Below, piece by piece: positions 61,050-64,000 of a DNA stretch of 64,000 nt; position 1 is the stretch's first letter, and each line of letters begins with the position of its first letter. The DNA is from Stromatinia cepivora (Eukaryota > Ascomycota > Leotiomycetes > Helotiales > Sclerotiniaceae), in NCBI GenBank assembly GCA_014898415.1, contig RCTD01000010.1, forward strand, positions 310,001 through 374,000. The letters run 5' to 3'. The notes beneath the pieces are model-generated. The model had not been told where the DNA came from, did not search any database, and worked only from the letters and a program-made list of their open reading frames with translations. The position numbers were made by a program, and so were the translations under genes.

Positions 61050-64000
61050 CCCTTCCCCTTCTAAAAATTATAAGGTTTTTTTTATCAAGTTTTTTAATTA
61101 ATGATCAGAAGTTTATAATAACAATTCTTTTTCGGTTTATTGTATTTACTCTTTTCCTTTTAATTCTATATTATCTTACAATTAAACAAAGAATAATCCT
61201 TAATTATTTATTATCTTTTATTTAGAAAATTATAGATACTTAGAAACTCGATTCTTTTGATTTATCCATTTATACAAATCTTTAGAATTGTTATCTATAA
61301 AAAGATCTAAATACAAGATATATTTCTTGAAATAAATATTTATATAAGTTTTATTAAATAGAATACCATTTATTTCTTCAAGGGTATATATAAAAAGACC
61401 CTTCAACTTCTTTATTATTTTATAAAGTCTATATTACTTGAAAATAAATTTTATATTACAAAATATATCGATTTTTGATTAAGAATTGTAATATAGAATT
61501 ATATCTCCAATTCGAATATTCTTATCCAATATTTTGCGATCGAAATTATATCAAAATTTATCATCTTCCTTATAGTATTATTTACAAAAAATTGTTTCCT
61601 TAATATCTTTATTTAACATTTTTAATTATTATACTCTAATAACCAATAAATCTTTTTGGGTTTGTATACTTTCTTAATCAAGGATCCTTCAAATTGTATA
61701 TATAATTTCAAAAGGCAATATAGCTTTTCATCTATAGATCAATTCAAATGATATTTTGTTTATTGATTTGTGAATTGAAATACAATCAATAAATAATACT
61801 ATTTCCAATTATTCAAACTATCTATATTCTCTTTATAATAAATAGGAAAATATTTTTGCAATAGGATAATGATTTCTTTCCATTATTCTATTGATTTATA
61901 AATGATAAACTGATATCTTGATTTTATTGATTCTATATTTTTCACAATAAACAAGTATAATGCTTTTGTTCTTAAACCTTCCATTCATAATGATTTCTTC
62001 AAAGAAACTATAACAACAGACTACTTCATAAAGAAACTTGATAATTACTTTCGAAATAATATTCTATAAGGCTTTAACTTCCATTCAACCATTCAAATCT
62101 TTTTATAAAACAATAAAGCATTTGAATCCATAATCATCAAGCATTTTTGTAATATCCATACTAACTTTACGTTAAATACTTAAAGCCTAAATAACAATCA
62201 TTAATTCATTTGTTTATTTAGACAATCTGAATTAATAAACAAAATAAAAAATCATCCAATTTTTTATATCCTTGTATATCCTATTCCATCAATAACAATT
62301 ATACATTTTAACATATGATAACTCTAGACCCTTATGATCTAATTCTTTATATATTCGAATCATAATTTTTGCTTTTTCGATTAGATCGTTGTTTGCTATT
62401 ATATAAGCGGGAGGTAATCCGTTTCTTCGGATTCTGAATAAATAATGATCCTTTATACAGAAATTGAAAGTTTCCTTTTTGAAAACTTATTAATCCTTCA
62501 TTGATATATTTTTAGATCTCTATAATATAATGATATACTAAATGATTATTTGTATCCTTTCATTTCCATCTTTTAAAATTTGAGATAATCTTAAAATTTT
62601 GGAGTCATTTATATTTACTATCGGATCTATCTATAATAAGTTCAAATCTGCAATAATCGAATTATCAATATCTTCTTTATATTCCTTATCAATATTATTC
62701 AAAGCAATTCGTAGTTATTGTAATAAAGTATCTATAATAGTATTTTTGTTTCCAAGAATATACCTGATATCAAAGTCGAAGAGCCTGATCCAAAGAATCC
62801 ATTTTGTAATTAAAGTATTAAATAGATTTGTAATTGTTCTATTTAATTAAACTATAAGTATATTTGTATTAATTTCTAAAAGGAAATGAATATTATAGAG
62901 ATCTTTTTTGTATTTTTGTAGAACTTTGAATACTCCTTTATATTCTCTTTTAATAGTATTATAATTTTGTTTAATATAATTCTATATATTATTCTTATAT
63001 TTAATAATAATATAAGGTTTATTATCATATATTTGACCTAGAATAGTTCTCTATCCTATCAAATTAATATCGATAACGAGTACAATGGTTCCAATTCCAA
63101 ATAAATAAATCAATGAAAGAAGGATTGGGGCTGAAATTAATTTGTTTTTCAGCAAAATCATTATAGTATTATAATTAGCAGTCCAAATGAATTCTATATT
63201 TTTCTTTAATAATATATAAAGAGGCTTTATAATAATAACGAAATTCTCTATTCAAAGTCGATAAAAAATATATACTCTAAAGAATATTCTAACTTTATAA
63301 TCGTTCGAATAAGATAGCTATTCAAGTATCTTGATGATTTTGATAGTATTAGGATTTCTTCTTTCAGAATTGGTATAATAACCTATAATTCGGATTCCAT
63401 TATAATATTATTTGGATTTGATATTGATAGTATATCTTGTATATTCAATGTGTTCTATTATAACATCCAGGTTTTTCAGATGTTCGATAACAAACTTCTT
63501 TAATCCAGATTCAACTTCAACTTCATTATATCAAATTCTAGGACCCTTAATTTCAATATCATCCAAATAAAGTATAGCAATATTAGATATAATATCCTAC
63601 AATATCTTTGATACAATTCTTATAAATTGAATGATCGAATTAGTAACCCTTTATAATAGAATAATGAACCTTATTAAACTAAAAGGAATCATAATAACAA
63701 TGATATTTCTATTTTTTTTATTTAAAGATATTTGATTATATTCAAAAAAGAAATCAATCAAGGATATTAATAAGTATTCAGCTATTTGTTTAGTAAATTC
63801 CTTTAAGTTTGAAAGTATATTTGTGTTTTGTAGGGTTATAGTATTTGCTTTTGTTATTATAACAATAATGCAGTATTTACCAATCTCGCTTTTCTTAATT
63901 AAATATCAAGGGTTTCGGTACAATCCTTCTCTTTCCTTTAATATACTTCGTTTAATACAATCTCTTATCATTTCGATAGTTATTAATAAAAGAGCTTTAA
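61050..64000 (-). mobile_element. Ty3/gypsy retrotransposon relic, pol and 3' end, RIP-degraded
   Basis: Minus-strand translation from the right edge gives reverse transcriptase motifs: NPRYLIKKSEIGKY, a NLKEFTKQIAEYLLISLIDF segment, IIVIMIPFSLIRF, then IAILYLDDIEIKGP (YLDD active-site box, near 63560). RNase H-like text (NFVIIIKPLYILLKKNIEFI, LFDFDIRYILGNKNTIIDTL) and damaged integrase-like text follow leftward. A purine tract on the minus strand (AGAAGGGGAAGGG, 61050-61062) marks the probable 3' boundary before an LTR. Numerous stops and C-to-T-type changes show it is dead. The 5' part lies outside the window. Confidence 0.8.

Overview
This window looks like nuclear DNA of a filamentous ascomycete. 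The genes have short GT-AG introns (about 45-90 nt), bodies of ordinary base composition, and a fungal gene set: SPX-EXS phosphate exporter, lanosterol synthase, Spo11, Sgt1, fungal-type glucosylceramide synthase, tRNA endonuclease Sen2 and an MFS sugar transporter. The 2EXR-domain family and the AT-rich, RIP-like retroelement remains fit a Leotiomycete, perhaps the Sclerotiniaceae. That placement is inferred from gene content; no alignment was run. Exon coordinates were worked out by hand and should be checked against RNA data.

Layout. 1-606: start of a proline-rich protein gene running off the left edge. 0.6-4.9 kb: non-coding, with a cluster of repeated short motifs. 4.9-6.2 kb: intact 2EXR gene. 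7.0-10.4 kb: SYG1/XPR1-type phosphate exporter, six exons. 12.7-13.7 kb: broken GH128-type glycoside hydrolase. 15.9-17.2 kb: broken second 2EXR gene. 19.9-21.6 kb: SPO11, divergent from ERG7 (21.9-24.2 kb). 24.6-25.9 kb: SGT1. 27.5-29.0 kb: small LTR retroelement with matching 150-bp LTRs and a 5-bp target duplication. 29.9-30.5 kb: small unknown gene. 31.4-33.1 kb: glucosylceramide synthase. 33.8-35.9 kb: SEN2. 36.6-39.2 kb: 13-exon MFS sugar transporter. 40.3-41.4 kb: third, broken 2EXR gene. 42.0-45.6 kb: large single-pass membrane protein. 48.8-49.7 kb: small unknown gene.

From 50 kb rightward the window is mobile-element territory. It holds a PIF/Harbinger-like MITE (TAA duplications), a hAT-like MITE (8-bp duplication), two copies of a TIR element (one split by a solo LTR) bracketing a small two-exon gene, and then, from about 57.2 kb, a very AT-rich block. 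That block ends in a minus-strand Ty3/gypsy pol relic that continues beyond the right edge.

The conserved genes are housekeeping or meiotic and show no sign of forming one pathway. ERG7 (sterols) and the glucosylceramide synthase both feed membrane lipid synthesis but lie about 7 kb apart with unrelated genes between them. The most unusual content is the dispersed 2EXR family (one intact, two broken, with a shared upstream element in the first two) and the layered insertions at 50-57 kb.
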